Positions 35,392 through 44,205 of a stretch of 64,000 nt of DNA are shown one piece after another (within the stretch, counting starts at the first letter, position 1; each line of letters opens with the position of its first letter). Below the pieces are notes generated by a model that was not told the DNA's origin, searched no databases, and saw only the letters and a list, made by a program, of their open reading frames with translations. Position numbers and translations under genes: made by a program. Origin of the DNA: JBBDMU01 sp040905685 (GTDB lineage: Bacteria; Bacteroidota; Rhodothermia; Balneolales; Natronogracilivirgulaceae); NCBI GenBank assembly GCA_040905685.1, contig JBBDRB010000104.1, forward strand, positions 11,296-75,295, read 5' to 3'.

Positions 35392-36666
35392 TTATTCTCC
35401 GATTACCGTTCCGTGGTTTATTACCCCCCCCTTGATGACAATGATGACCCCGTCAACAATGGAGTAATGCTCACTTACCTCATCTTTCAGGTGATCTCCC
35501 CCAATTATACGCACATCATTGCCAATGCGGCTGTTCTTATCCACAATAGCATGTTCAATATGACAGCGTTGCCCGATGCCCACCGCCGGAATCCCGCTTT
35601 CTCCTCTGAGTTCATCCATGGAGGAATAGTAATCATTGCCCATAATAATAGATTCGCTTATGGTGGTTTCGAATCCAATGCGTGAACGGATTCCGATAAT
35701 GGACCGCCGGATATGACCGGCTTCGATGATGGAACCCTCGGCAACCATACCTCTGTCGAGCCGTGTCCCTGAAACCTTGGACCCGGGAAGCAGACGGGCA
35801 CGCGTGTAGATCATTTTGTCTTTGGCATACAGGTCAAACTGAGGAAGATCGTCGGTCAAGGCCAGGTTGGCCTCATAAAACGATTTAATGGTCCCAATAT
35901 CCGTCCAGTAGCCGGTGTAATTATAGCTGCATACTTTGAGGGTAGAGGCTATGGCATTAGGTATGATCTCCTTGCCGAAATCTTTTGCCTCCGGGTGTTC
36001 TTCAAACAGTTTATACAGTGTCTGCTTGTTGAAGATGTAAATGCCCATAGAGGCCAGATATTCCCTGCCCTGCTCCTTTAACTCATCCGGCACATTCGAT
36101 TTCCAGTCTCCCAGGGCATCTTTCTCCGGTTTTTCGATGAACGAGCGTATCACGCCCTCCTTATCATTTTTCATGATGCCAAAACCGGTTGCCTCATCGG
36201 CGATCACGGGAATGGTTGCCACGGTCAGCTCAGAGCCGCTATCCCTGTGTGCTCTCAGCATTCTGGCAAAATCCATCTGGTACAATTGATCACCTGATAA
36301 GATCAGGACATAATCACAGTCCTGGTCTTCCAGGTGATGAAAAGTTTGCCTGACCGCGTCGGCCGTTCCCTGAAACCAAAGCTGAGAATAGGGCGTTTGT
36401 TCGGCCGCCAGAACATCCACAAAACCACTGCTGAACAAATCGAACTGATAGGTGTTTTTTATATGCCTGTTCAGGGAAGCTGAATTATACTGGGTCAGCA
36501 CAAATATGCGCTTGATGCTGGAGTGGAGGCAGTTGGAAATGGGGATATCAACCAGGCGATATTTGCCGCCAATGGGTACGGCCGGTTTGGATCGCTTGCT
36601 GGTTAACGGCTCCAGACGGGTCCCTCTTCCTCCCCCGAGGATTACAGCTATGGTTGAGTCTGTCAT
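35392..36666 (-). CDS. glgC: Glucose-1-phosphate adenylyltransferase (ADP-glucose pyrophosphorylase)
   Basis: 424 residues. The nucleotidyltransferase start VILGGGRGTRLEPLTSKRSK and SKPAVPIGGKYRLVDIPISN are typical, as are SGDQLYQMDF and the C-terminal left-handed beta-helix part (VSGTRLDRGMVAEGSIIEAG). It makes ADP-glucose from glucose 1-phosphate and ATP, the donor for glycogen synthase. The gene overlaps the end of glgA by four bases (ATGA-type junction), so they are translated together. A terminator hairpin lies at its 3' end. Confidence 0.94.
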   Translation of the reverse strand: MTDSTIAVILGGGRGTRLEPLTSKRSKPAVPIGGKYRLVDIPISNCLHSSIKRIFVLTQYNSASLNRHIKNTYQFDLFSSGFVDVLAAEQTPYSQLWFQGTADAVRQTFHHLEDQDCDYVLILSGDQLYQMDFARMLRAHRDSGSELTVATIPVIADEATGFGIMKNDKEGVIRSFIEKPEKDALGDWKSNVPDELKEQGREYLASMGIYIFNKQTLYKLFEEHPEAKDFGKEIIPNAIASTLKVCSYNYTGYWTDIGTIKSFYEANLALTDDLPQFDLYAKDKMIYTRARLLPGSKVSGTRLDRGMVAEGSIIEAGHIRRSIIGIRSRIGFETTISESIIMGNDYYSSMDELRGESGIPAVGIGQRCHIEHAIVDKNSRIGNDVRIIGGDHLKDEVSEHYSIVDGVIIVIKGGVINHGTVIGE

Positions 36667-38111
36667 TTTTTACCTCTCTGTATTAGTTCAAGATACATCA
36701 GCCTGTAACGAGCCACTGATTTACGCCATGAGAAATCCAATGATAAAGCTTTACTCTGCAAGTTCCACAATAACGTCTTATCATGAAAAACTTTTAATGC
36801 TCTGATCAGGGCATGGTGAGCATCCTCGAGGGTAAAATCATCGAACCGGATCCCATAGCCGCCTTTCGCCGAGAAATCGATTACCGTATCCAGTAAACCG
36901 CCTACACTCCGCACGATCGGCAGGGTACCGTATCGCATGGCATACATCTGGTTGAGTCCGCACGGCTCAAACCGGGACGGCATAATGATAAAATCGGATC
37001 CGGCATACATCCGATGGGCCAGCTTTTCATTATATTCCAGGGAAGCGTCAAAGTATCCAACATATCCGCCCTTCATGCTGTTGAACCGGTAATGCAGTTC
37101 CGGGTCCCCGGTTCCAAGAATAATAAACCCCGCTTTGCCACCGGCGTCCAAAAAACGACCGATCAGGTCCGGTAAAAGATCGGCTCCCTTTTGTTCGGTA
37201 AGCCGGCCGATAAAGGAAATGACCGGGTATTCCGGGTTAAGTGAAAATTGCTCACACAGGGCCTGTTTATTGGCCGCTTTACCCGGACCCAGGTTTTTTT
37301 TGTTGAACTTCTTTTTGATCAGCGTATCCGTCCCTGGGTTCCATACGTTCAGGTCTATGCCGTTCACGATACCCGTCGATTTGTCTACCTCCTGCAGGAA
37401 TATGGGTTCCAGCCCCAGGCTGTCCGTCCTGAGTTCCTTCAAATAGGTTTTGGAGACGGTGCTTATCTGCCAGCAGGTCCTTAGTCCGCAGGCTAATGCG
37501 TTAATCTGGCCATTCCAGTACAGCAGGCCTTCGCTGACGGCATCCAGCTTCGGCAACAGGGCCCTGTAATTCAAATCGTACCAGCCCTGGTAGTGGCCGT
37601 TATGGATGGTCAGAATGGACGGGATATTTTTAAATTCATGATAAACCGGTGCCCCTTTCATTAACAGGGGAATAAAAGCCGTATGGTGATCATGGCAATG
37701 GATGATATCCGGTTTGTCTTTTTGGGATTTCAGCCAGTCCAGTACCGCCAGCTGAAAGGAGACGTAGCGTTCCGCCTCATCGTGATAGACGATACCCGTG
37801 GTCACGTCGGCATAAATTCCCGGGCGGTCCAGCAATCCGGGAATATCGACAACATAGACGGGGAAGCCAAGCGAATCGCCGGCCTCACGCTGTATGCTGT
37901 AGGCAATGCGTCTGTCCCCCAGGCGGATGTATCCCTTATGCGAGGTCTCAAAGCGATGTGCGGCAACCCAGGCAGTCTGGTATTTGGGTAAAATAACACG
38001 GCAGTCCATGTCCTGCTTGTTCATATAGCCGGGCAAGCTTCCGACAACATCCCCTAAACCTCCAACCTTGGCAACTGGATAACACTCGGCGCTAACGTGA
38101 AGTACCTGCAT
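36663..38111 (-). CDS. glgA: Glycogen synthase (ADP-glucose dependent, GT5)
   Basis: 482 residues. The N-terminus MQVLHVSAECYPVAKVGGLGDVVGSLP contains the KxGGL glucosyl-donor motif; the C-terminal half has FIGRLTEQKG and MPSRFEPCGLNQMYAMRYGTLPIVRSVGGLLDTV. It extends alpha-1,4-glucan chains from ADP-glucose. It is the first gene of the glgA-glgC pair, with a 245-base divergent gap upstream towards the ABC-transporter genes. Confidence 0.94.
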   Translation of the reverse strand: MQVLHVSAECYPVAKVGGLGDVVGSLPGYMNKQDMDCRVILPKYQTAWVAAHRFETSHKGYIRLGDRRIAYSIQREAGDSLGFPVYVVDIPGLLDRPGIYADVTTGIVYHDEAERYVSFQLAVLDWLKSQKDKPDIIHCHDHHTAFIPLLMKGAPVYHEFKNIPSILTIHNGHYQGWYDLNYRALLPKLDAVSEGLLYWNGQINALACGLRTCWQISTVSKTYLKELRTDSLGLEPIFLQEVDKSTGIVNGIDLNVWNPGTDTLIKKKFNKKNLGPGKAANKQALCEQFSLNPEYPVISFIGRLTEQKGADLLPDLIGRFLDAGGKAGFIILGTGDPELHYRFNSMKGGYVGYFDASLEYNEKLAHRMYAGSDFIIMPSRFEPCGLNQMYAMRYGTLPIVRSVGGLLDTVIDFSAKGGYGIRFDDFTLEDAHHALIRALKVFHDKTLLWNLQSKALSLDFSWRKSVARYRLMYLELIQRGKK

Positions 38112-38294
38112 ATTCTCTGATAGTTTAATAATGGCTTTGGCCAGGCAAGGATGAACTAATTTGCGGTTCGATCTGAAGAATAGGTTAAGTCCCCTGACAG
38201 TTGCCTGAGGACGTTGAACTTAAAAAATAAAGAACTAGACCTTATAAAAAAAATGATTTACCCTTATAGCAGCTTAGGGTATTGTCGCAGCACT

Positions 38295-38329
38295 TTGTTA
38301 TTACATCCTTAGTTGATAAATTACTTTTG
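38295..38329 (+). promoter_or_regulatory. Possible Bacteroidetes-type promoter ahead of the ABC-transporter genes
   Basis: TACTTTTG (38322-38329) fits the TAnnTTTG -7 element, with TTTG at 38294-38297 as a possible -33 element. The spacing of about 24 bases is a little long. It lies 27 bases before the ATG of the ATP-binding protein, in an AT-rich 245-base divergent region in which I see no other gene. Confidence 0.35.
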
Positions 38330-38356
38330 CCTTCAGCATAATCCACAGCGTATTTT

Positions 38357-39292
38357 ATGACTCCCGTACTAAGTTTAATAGAGGTCAGCAAGCATTTCGG
38401 AAAGACCACGGCGGTCGACCGTGCCGGGTTTGAGGTACCAAAAGGCCACATTTACGGCATATTGGGACCAAACGGTGCCGGAAAGACCACGACGCTGCGC
38501 ATGGTCAACAATATCATGATCCCGGATGAGGGAACCATACTGATCAGGGGAGAGCCGGTCTCCCGGAGTACCCAGGATCTGGTGGGCTATCTGCCGGAAG
38601 AACGCGGATTGTATAAAAAGATGAAGGTTTTTGAACAGCTCTTTTATCTTACCCGGCTGAAAGGGCTTACCGCCGGCCAGGCCCGGCGCACCCTCGACTA
38701 CTGGCTTGGCCGGTTTGAAGCCCAAACCTGGGCGAAGAAAGAGATCGGTGAACTGTCAAAGGGCATGCAGCAGAAGATCCAGTTTATTGCGACCATAGCC
38801 CATGATCCGGAGATTTGCATTTTTGACGAACCCTTCAGCGGACTCGATCCCATAAACAGCGAACTGCTTAAAAAAATAATCCTTGAATTGCGCGACAGGG
38901 GTAAAAGCATCATCTTTGCCACCCACCGGATGGAGCAGGTGGAGCAAATGTGCGATTACATATGTCTGTTCAACAAAGGAAAAGTAATACTGGAAGGCAA
39001 ACTGGACGAGATCAGGCGATCATACGGTTCCAATACCGTACAGCTTAGCTTTTCGGGGGACGGTTCCTTTATAGACCGTTTTGACGATGTCCGCGTGAAT
39101 AACAGATCGGCTAATTTCGCCGAGATACGCCTGTTGAACGGCAAGAGCGAACAGGAGCTGCTCCATGAAGCTATACGTCATGTTGATATTCAAAAGTTCG
39201 AATTTCTGCAGCCTTCCCTCAACGAAATATTCATCTCTGCGGTAGGGAAAAACAATGGGTCCCAGGAACAAACAAGGGTCCAGACGCCATGA
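38357..39292 (+). CDS. ABC transporter ATP-binding protein (NatA-like)
   Basis: 311 residues. Walker A GPNGAGKTT (near residue 38), signature ELSKGMQQK, Walker B ICIFDEPFSGLDP and the switch histidine in IFATHRMEQ are all intact. The C-terminal extension (about 220-311) is common in DrrA/NatA-type exporters. It energises the permease encoded by the next gene, whose ATG overlaps its end by four bases. Likely sodium or drug export; the substrate cannot be told from sequence. Confidence 0.92.
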   Translation: MTPVLSLIEVSKHFGKTTAVDRAGFEVPKGHIYGILGPNGAGKTTTLRMVNNIMIPDEGTILIRGEPVSRSTQDLVGYLPEERGLYKKMKVFEQLFYLTRLKGLTAGQARRTLDYWLGRFEAQTWAKKEIGELSKGMQQKIQFIATIAHDPEICIFDEPFSGLDPINSELLKKIILELRDRGKSIIFATHRMEQVEQMCDYICLFNKGKVILEGKLDEIRRSYGSNTVQLSFSGDGSFIDRFDDVRVNNRSANFAEIRLLNGKSEQELLHEAIRHVDIQKFEFLQPSLNEIFISAVGKNNGSQEQTRVQTP

Positions 39293-40569
39293 ATTTAAGT
39301 AAGCTCAACCTCATTTTTCAGCGCGAGTACATCACCCGGATACGGACCAAAACGTTCATCTTCACCACCCTTCTGGCGCCTTTTTTCATGCTGGCCGTAC
39401 TCATTGTTCCGGTTCTGCTGATCGTTTTCACCTCCGATCGTGAGCGGACCTTTGAGGTAATCGATAATACGGGCGTTATTTACGAACGCCTGGCTAAAAT
39501 GAAACCCGACGGGTACCGTCTGGCGGCCGGATCAACGCCCTCGAGCCTGAGGGCCCGGGTGATAGACGGAAGCATTGACGGCTTCATTTTTATTAACGAA
39601 GGGGTTTTGGGAGACGGGGCCGCTCCTGATTTTTTCCATGACGGGAGTGCGGGATTCAGCGTGACCACGGCCATAAGAAATGATTTGAACAATGCGGTCC
39701 GCGATGAAAAGCTGGAAAGAGCCCAAGCCGGCCCGGAGATCAAAGCCATCATGGAACAGCAGGTCAACCTGAACAGCCGGACACTGAGCAGCACGGGTGA
39801 TGAAGAACAGGATTCGGGCATCTTGTTCGGTATCGGCTATTTTATGGCTTTTACCATTTATATTGCCCTGTTTACCTATGGCAACCTGGTGATGAGGGGG
39901 GTGATAGAGGAGAAAACCAGCCGTGTCGTTGAGGTGATGGCCTCCTGTGTTAAACCCTTTGAACTGCTGATGGGCAAGGTCCTCGGGATCGGAGCGGTCG
40001 GACTCACCCAATTTACCATTTGGATCGTGGCCGGGGCCGCGCTTCTGGCTTTGGCGACGCCCATCGTCTCGCTTTTCGGAGGCATGGCTCTCCCTGAGTT
40101 GGGCACGGAGACGGCTGAAGCCGACATTCCGTTTGCCATACCGTCAATCGGCATCATGAGCTGGATCGGGTTTGTGGCCTTTTTTCTGTTCGGCTACCTG
40201 ATCTATAGCTCCATTTTTGCAGCGATCGGGTCGGCTGTCGACTCTGAAACCGATACGCAGCAACTCATGATCCCGGTCATTTTCATCATCATGATCCCCA
40301 TCCTCATCCTTGGGAAGGTGGCCAGTGACCCCACCTCCGGCTTTGCCGTGGTCACGTCCATGATCCCATTCTTTGCCCCTGTGCTGATGCCGGTTCGTCT
40401 GGCCATTATAGAACTGCCTGGCTGGCAGTTATTCGGAAGCCTGTTCCTGATGATCCTGACCTTCATCCTGATCATCTGGTTGAGTTCGCGAATATACAGG
40501 GTCGGGATACTAATGTATGGTAAAAAAGCCGGCATCCGGGAAATGGTTCACTGGATCCGATACCGTTAG
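39289..40569 (+). CDS. ABC-2 type transporter permease (NatB-like)
   Basis: 426 residues. One N-terminal helix (FIFTTLLAPFFMLAVLIVPVLLIVF), a large extracytoplasmic loop (about 48-175), then five to six helices including YFMAFTIYIALFTYGNLVMRGVIEEKTSRVVEVMASCVKPFELLMGK, the ABC-2 hallmark. This is the NatB/YhaP layout with a big loop after helix one. It pairs with the ATP-binding protein just upstream to form an exporter. The gene ends 10 bases from a converging DapA-family gene. Confidence 0.9.
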   Translation: MNLSKLNLIFQREYITRIRTKTFIFTTLLAPFFMLAVLIVPVLLIVFTSDRERTFEVIDNTGVIYERLAKMKPDGYRLAAGSTPSSLRARVIDGSIDGFIFINEGVLGDGAAPDFFHDGSAGFSVTTAIRNDLNNAVRDEKLERAQAGPEIKAIMEQQVNLNSRTLSSTGDEEQDSGILFGIGYFMAFTIYIALFTYGNLVMRGVIEEKTSRVVEVMASCVKPFELLMGKVLGIGAVGLTQFTIWIVAGAALLALATPIVSLFGGMALPELGTETAEADIPFAIPSIGIMSWIGFVAFFLFGYLIYSSIFAAIGSAVDSETDTQQLMIPVIFIIMIPILILGKVASDPTSGFAVVTSMIPFFAPVLMPVRLAIIELPGWQLFGSLFLMILTFILIIWLSSRIYRVGILMYGKKAGIREMVHWIRYR

Positions 40570-40579
40570 CCTTTCCCGG

Positions 40580-41638
40580 TCAGCCGATGAAAGCGTCTTT
40601 ATTATCCTCTACAAATTTATCATCGGCCAGATGGGGATAACTCTCGTATATCCGGTCAATTTCTTCATACTGGCCCGGAGACAAGGTCTCATCCGGATTC
40701 AGGCACCAGGTTCCCTTCAGCAGTCCCTGCCTTCTGAGCACCTCATGAATGCCGGGAATGCAGCCTTTGAACCCATTAGCCACATCAAAAAGCACGGCAT
40801 TCGAGTCCGTTACTTCATTGGCCAGCACAAAGTAATCTTCAGGAATGCTGCTGCCGGTTTTCTTGATCCTATCGAGCATTTCAACAGCCCTGGACGTCCA
40901 TACGGCCCAGTGGCCCAATAACCCCCCTACAAACCGTTTGTTCACGTACTCTCCGTTCACCCTGAAACGGAAACCGGTCAGCAGGTCATTGATAATATTG
41001 TCATCATTGCCCGTATACAAAGCAATTTCATCGCAGCGGTCCGATTCGGCTACTGCCCGGACCACATCCAGGGTCTGATAGCGGTTAAATGCGGCAATTT
41101 TGATGGCATAGACATTGGGTATTTCGACAAAATCCTTCCAGAACCTATAGCTTAAGATCCTCCCGCCCACACTGGGCTGGAGGTAGAACCCAAAGATGGG
41201 AATGTGCCCGGCGATCTTTCTGGTTCGTTCTATCAGTTGGCTATCGGAATGGTCATCCAGCCCTCCCATGCTGACCATGCCAAGGTCATATCCATGCTTA
41301 AGGGCAAGTTTCGCTTCGTTTACTGCCTGGTCTGCAGGCCCGCAGATCCCTGCGATCTTCAAAAAAGGCCGGTCCAATTTGGCCTTGTCAATTTCCTCTG
41401 AAGCCAGCCTGAAAACGGATTCAAGCAGGTTGATACCGGGTTCACGGATTTCAAACTGGGTGGAATGGACCCCGACGGCAACTCCGCCGGCCCCGGAAGC
41501 TATGTAATATCTGGTAAGAGCACGTTGCCTGGTTTCATCCAGCGTTCTGTTCTCCGTGAGGGCCAGCGGATGGGCAGGTATAACCGAGCCGGCCTGCAGA
41601 TGTTTGTTTACTTCAGGGTTCAGTTTTGCGTACGACAT
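40580..41638 (-). CDS. DapA/NanA-family (dihydrodipicolinate synthase-like) aldolase or dehydratase
   Basis: 352 residues, a TIM barrel. The Schiff-base lysine is in VYAIKIAAFNR and the conserved active-site tyrosine in FGFYLQPSVGG. The phosphate/carboxylate loop differs from lysine-pathway DapA (AVGVHSTQFE), and the protein is about 55 residues longer than DapA, so it more likely acts on a sugar acid or similar 2-oxo acid in catabolism. The gene is 2 bases from an NAD-dependent epimerase-like gene upstream on the same strand and forms a two-gene operon with it. Substrate unknown. Confidence 0.8.
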   Translation of the reverse strand: MSYAKLNPEVNKHLQAGSVIPAHPLALTENRTLDETRQRALTRYYIASGAGGVAVGVHSTQFEIREPGINLLESVFRLASEEIDKAKLDRPFLKIAGICGPADQAVNEAKLALKHGYDLGMVSMGGLDDHSDSQLIERTRKIAGHIPIFGFYLQPSVGGRILSYRFWKDFVEIPNVYAIKIAAFNRYQTLDVVRAVAESDRCDEIALYTGNDDNIINDLLTGFRFRVNGEYVNKRFVGGLLGHWAVWTSRAVEMLDRIKKTGSSIPEDYFVLANEVTDSNAVLFDVANGFKGCIPGIHEVLRRQGLLKGTWCLNPDETLSPGQYEEIDRIYESYPHLADDKFVEDNKDAFIG

Positions 41639-41640
41639 GA

Positions 41641-42654
41641 CTAAAATTTTCCTTTACGTTGTTGAAAATGGGTTGGTTTATCGAGGGTACTGCCTTCGTT
41701 GAGCACCCAGTCAGCTGTCCATTCTATCATCTGGCTCAACGTCACGCCGGGGTATCCGAAAAGACGGTGAGACTTTGAAGCGTTGTTCAAAAGAGCCGTC
41801 GGTTGCTCCTCATTTTTCAGTATTGGCTCTTTACCCAGGCGTTCTCCGAACTGATGGGCCAGCCATCGCACCGATACCGTTTCCGGTCCGGTTACATTCA
41901 GGATGTTGGGTGGAGTTGCACAATGGGTCAGGCAGCGCAGGGCAATCCCGTTGGCATCGCCCTGCCAGATGACGTTGACATGGCCCGTGGTCAGGTCGAT
42001 GGGCTTGTCATTATAAACGGATTGAGCCACTTCCAGAAGCACACCGTATCGCAAATCCACGGCATAGTTCAACCGGTAAATCAACGTCGGGGTGTTGTTG
42101 GTTTTGGAAAAATGTTCGAAAACCCGCTCCCGGCCCAAACAGGACTGAGCGTATTCGCCCAGGGGCGCCGGCATATCCTTTTCCGTTGCACCGCCTGTTT
42201 TGATTTCCTGAAATGGATAAACATTGCCTGATGAAAAGACCACTATGGAGGAATTCTTGAATTTACCGGCTATGCGTCCGGGCAAATAACTGTTTACAGC
42301 CCAGGTAAAACCGGCATTCTCTGTCGTGCCGAATTTATTTCCGACTAGATAAATTACATTTTCGGCCTCCGGCAGGGCCTGCAGATCCTTTTCGTCCATC
42401 AGATCGGCCGATATCGTTTTGATGCCTTTGCTTTCCAGTAACTCCCGGTTCGCGCTGTTGGAGAAACGGGAGACCCCGTACACGGTTTTGTCCACTCCGG
42501 CCTGATCCACCGCACGCCGGGCCATCATGGCCAGGCTGGGTCCCATTTTGCCGGCGGCACCCAGGATCATGATATCCCCTTTCAGCTCCTTTATTTCCGA
42601 AACTAATTGTTCAGAAGGCGTTGATAGCAGGTCATCTAGTTCTTCAACTGTCAT
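41641..42654 (-). CDS. NAD(P)-dependent epimerase/dehydratase-family (extended SDR) protein
   Basis: 337 residues. The Rossmann turn ILGAAGKMGPSLA (GxxGxxG-like) follows a 25-residue N-terminal helix; SSGNVYPF (serine) and the GEYAQSCLGRE stretch with a tyrosine occupy the active-site positions, although the usual YxxxK lysine appears to be replaced (YAQSC). It binds NAD(P) and may oxidise or epimerise a sugar. It is co-transcribed with the DapA-family gene downstream and is divergent from the exported Gfo/Idh gene, 152 bases away. The missing lysine makes catalysis by the standard mechanism doubtful. Confidence 0.72.
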   Translation of the reverse strand: MTVEELDDLLSTPSEQLVSEIKELKGDIMILGAAGKMGPSLAMMARRAVDQAGVDKTVYGVSRFSNSANRELLESKGIKTISADLMDEKDLQALPEAENVIYLVGNKFGTTENAGFTWAVNSYLPGRIAGKFKNSSIVVFSSGNVYPFQEIKTGGATEKDMPAPLGEYAQSCLGRERVFEHFSKTNNTPTLIYRLNYAVDLRYGVLLEVAQSVYNDKPIDLTTGHVNVIWQGDANGIALRCLTHCATPPNILNVTGPETVSVRWLAHQFGERLGKEPILKNEEQPTALLNNASKSHRLFGYPGVTLSQMIEWTADWVLNEGSTLDKPTHFQQRKGKF

Positions 42655-42806
42655 AAAATTGTATTATCTGATATGAATGGGAGATTGTTCAAAAGCCGGG
42701 CATAAGTTATGCAATTTAGCATCTCTCTGATAGAGGAAATTTTAATATTTGATAAAAATATTTATTATATAACCCTTCCACAACGATCCTTTATTTTTGT
42801 ATATCT

Positions 42807-44198
42807 ATGAATAACATAAAACGAAGAACTTTTTTGAAGAACGCTCTGGTTACTTCAGCGGGAGCCCTTACATTTCCCGCCATTATTCCTTCCGGGGCAT
42901 TTGGCAGGAGTGCACCCAATAATAAGATCAATATTGGCCAGATCGGTTGCGGACGCATTGCCCGGGGTCACGATATGCCCGAAACGCTGAATCATGATAT
43001 CGCACGGATAATTGCGGTCTGTGATGTGGACAGTAAACGTATGGAAGATGGCAAGAAGCTTGTGGAAGAATTCTACGAAGAAAAAAAGGGGAGCAAAAAC
43101 TATGTTGATGTTAAAATGTATGAGGATTACCGGGAGATGCTCCTCAATCCGGACATTGACGCGGTGATCATCAGTACATCTGATCACTGGCATGTGCAGC
43201 CCGCCATCGAAGCGGCCCTGGCCAATAAGGATGTATACCTGCAGAAACCCGTGTCGCTGACCGTTGCCGAAAGCCGGCTGTTATGTGATGTCGTTCAACA
43301 GCAGGGCACGATTCTGCAGGTCGGCTCACAGGTTCGTTCCACGTCACCCCAGTTCAAGTATGCGGCTGAACTCGTCAGAAACGGCCGTATTGGTGATTTG
43401 CATACCGTTATCGTCGATTTTCCCGCCGACCGACCCGGACAGATCCTCAAAACCATGCCGGTCCCCCCGAACCTGAACTTCGACATGTGGCTGGGCTCGA
43501 CGCCTGAGATGCCTTATTCCGAGCTTGCCGTACATCCTGACGACGGCTACGGGCGACCCGGCTGGTTATGGCTGGAACAGTTTGGTGCAGGGATGATAAC
43601 CGGCTGGGGACAGCATCAGTTCGATTTGGCCGCCTGGGGCATGAACACCGAATATACCGGTCCCATATCGGTCGAGGCCATGGCCCAGTTCCATAAAACC
43701 CGTCCACGCCACGTGCATGGTGATTTCATGGTTAAAGCTGAATATAAAAACGGGCTCACCGTGTATTCCAATTCACGATCGCCGGTGGTTATCCGGTATG
43801 AGGGCACGGAAGGCTGGATAGAGGTCTTCAGGGGAACGTATTGCGTTAGCGAAGATAATCCGGCTACGTCGGAAGAGAACCTGAAGGCTCTTAATGCCAG
43901 CGACCACAACATCCTCACTTCAAAAATACGGGAAGATGAGATCAATCTGTATCCGATAACCAACGAGCACCACGGCAACTGGCTGGACTGCATACAGTCC
44001 CGGGAACAGCCTATGTCCCCCATCGGGATCGGTCACAACGTTTGCACCCTTTGCCTGATAAGCCATATTGCCATGAAGCTGGAGGGCAAGCTGGATTGGG
44101 ACCCGGTAAACGAACGATTCCTCAATAGCGAACTGGCCAACTCCATGCTCAGCCGCCCTCAGCGTAAGCCTTACGGCACCAACTATATTAACCTGTAA
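42807..44198 (+). CDS. Exported Gfo/Idh/MocA-family oxidoreductase (Tat substrate)
   Basis: 463 residues. The N-terminus KRRTFLKNALVTSAGALTFP is a twin-arginine signal (R6, R7), so the folded protein with its cofactor is exported. The Rossmann domain starts INIGQIGCGRIARGHD; the family EKP motif reads QKP in VYLQKPVSLTV, a variant I know from exported members. The C-terminal substrate domain follows (about 170-440). It probably oxidises or epimerises a sugar or glycoside in the periplasm with tightly bound NAD(P). It leads a plus-strand set with an M14 peptidase (7 bases on) and an enolase-superfamily enzyme. Confidence 0.85.
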   Translation: MNNIKRRTFLKNALVTSAGALTFPAIIPSGAFGRSAPNNKINIGQIGCGRIARGHDMPETLNHDIARIIAVCDVDSKRMEDGKKLVEEFYEEKKGSKNYVDVKMYEDYREMLLNPDIDAVIISTSDHWHVQPAIEAALANKDVYLQKPVSLTVAESRLLCDVVQQQGTILQVGSQVRSTSPQFKYAAELVRNGRIGDLHTVIVDFPADRPGQILKTMPVPPNLNFDMWLGSTPEMPYSELAVHPDDGYGRPGWLWLEQFGAGMITGWGQHQFDLAAWGMNTEYTGPISVEAMAQFHKTRPRHVHGDFMVKAEYKNGLTVYSNSRSPVVIRYEGTEGWIEVFRGTYCVSEDNPATSEENLKALNASDHNILTSKIREDEINLYPITNEHHGNWLDCIQSREQPMSPIGIGHNVCTLCLISHIAMKLEGKLDWDPVNERFLNSELANSMLSRPQRKPYGTNYINL

Positions 44199-44205
44199 AA
44201 AAAAT

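Noticed and set aside
42792..42799. TATTTTTG matching the TAnnTTTG promoter element before the Gfo/Idh gene
   Set aside because: No TTG at the right distance upstream and only 7 bases to the ATG; the AT-rich gap makes a chance match likely.
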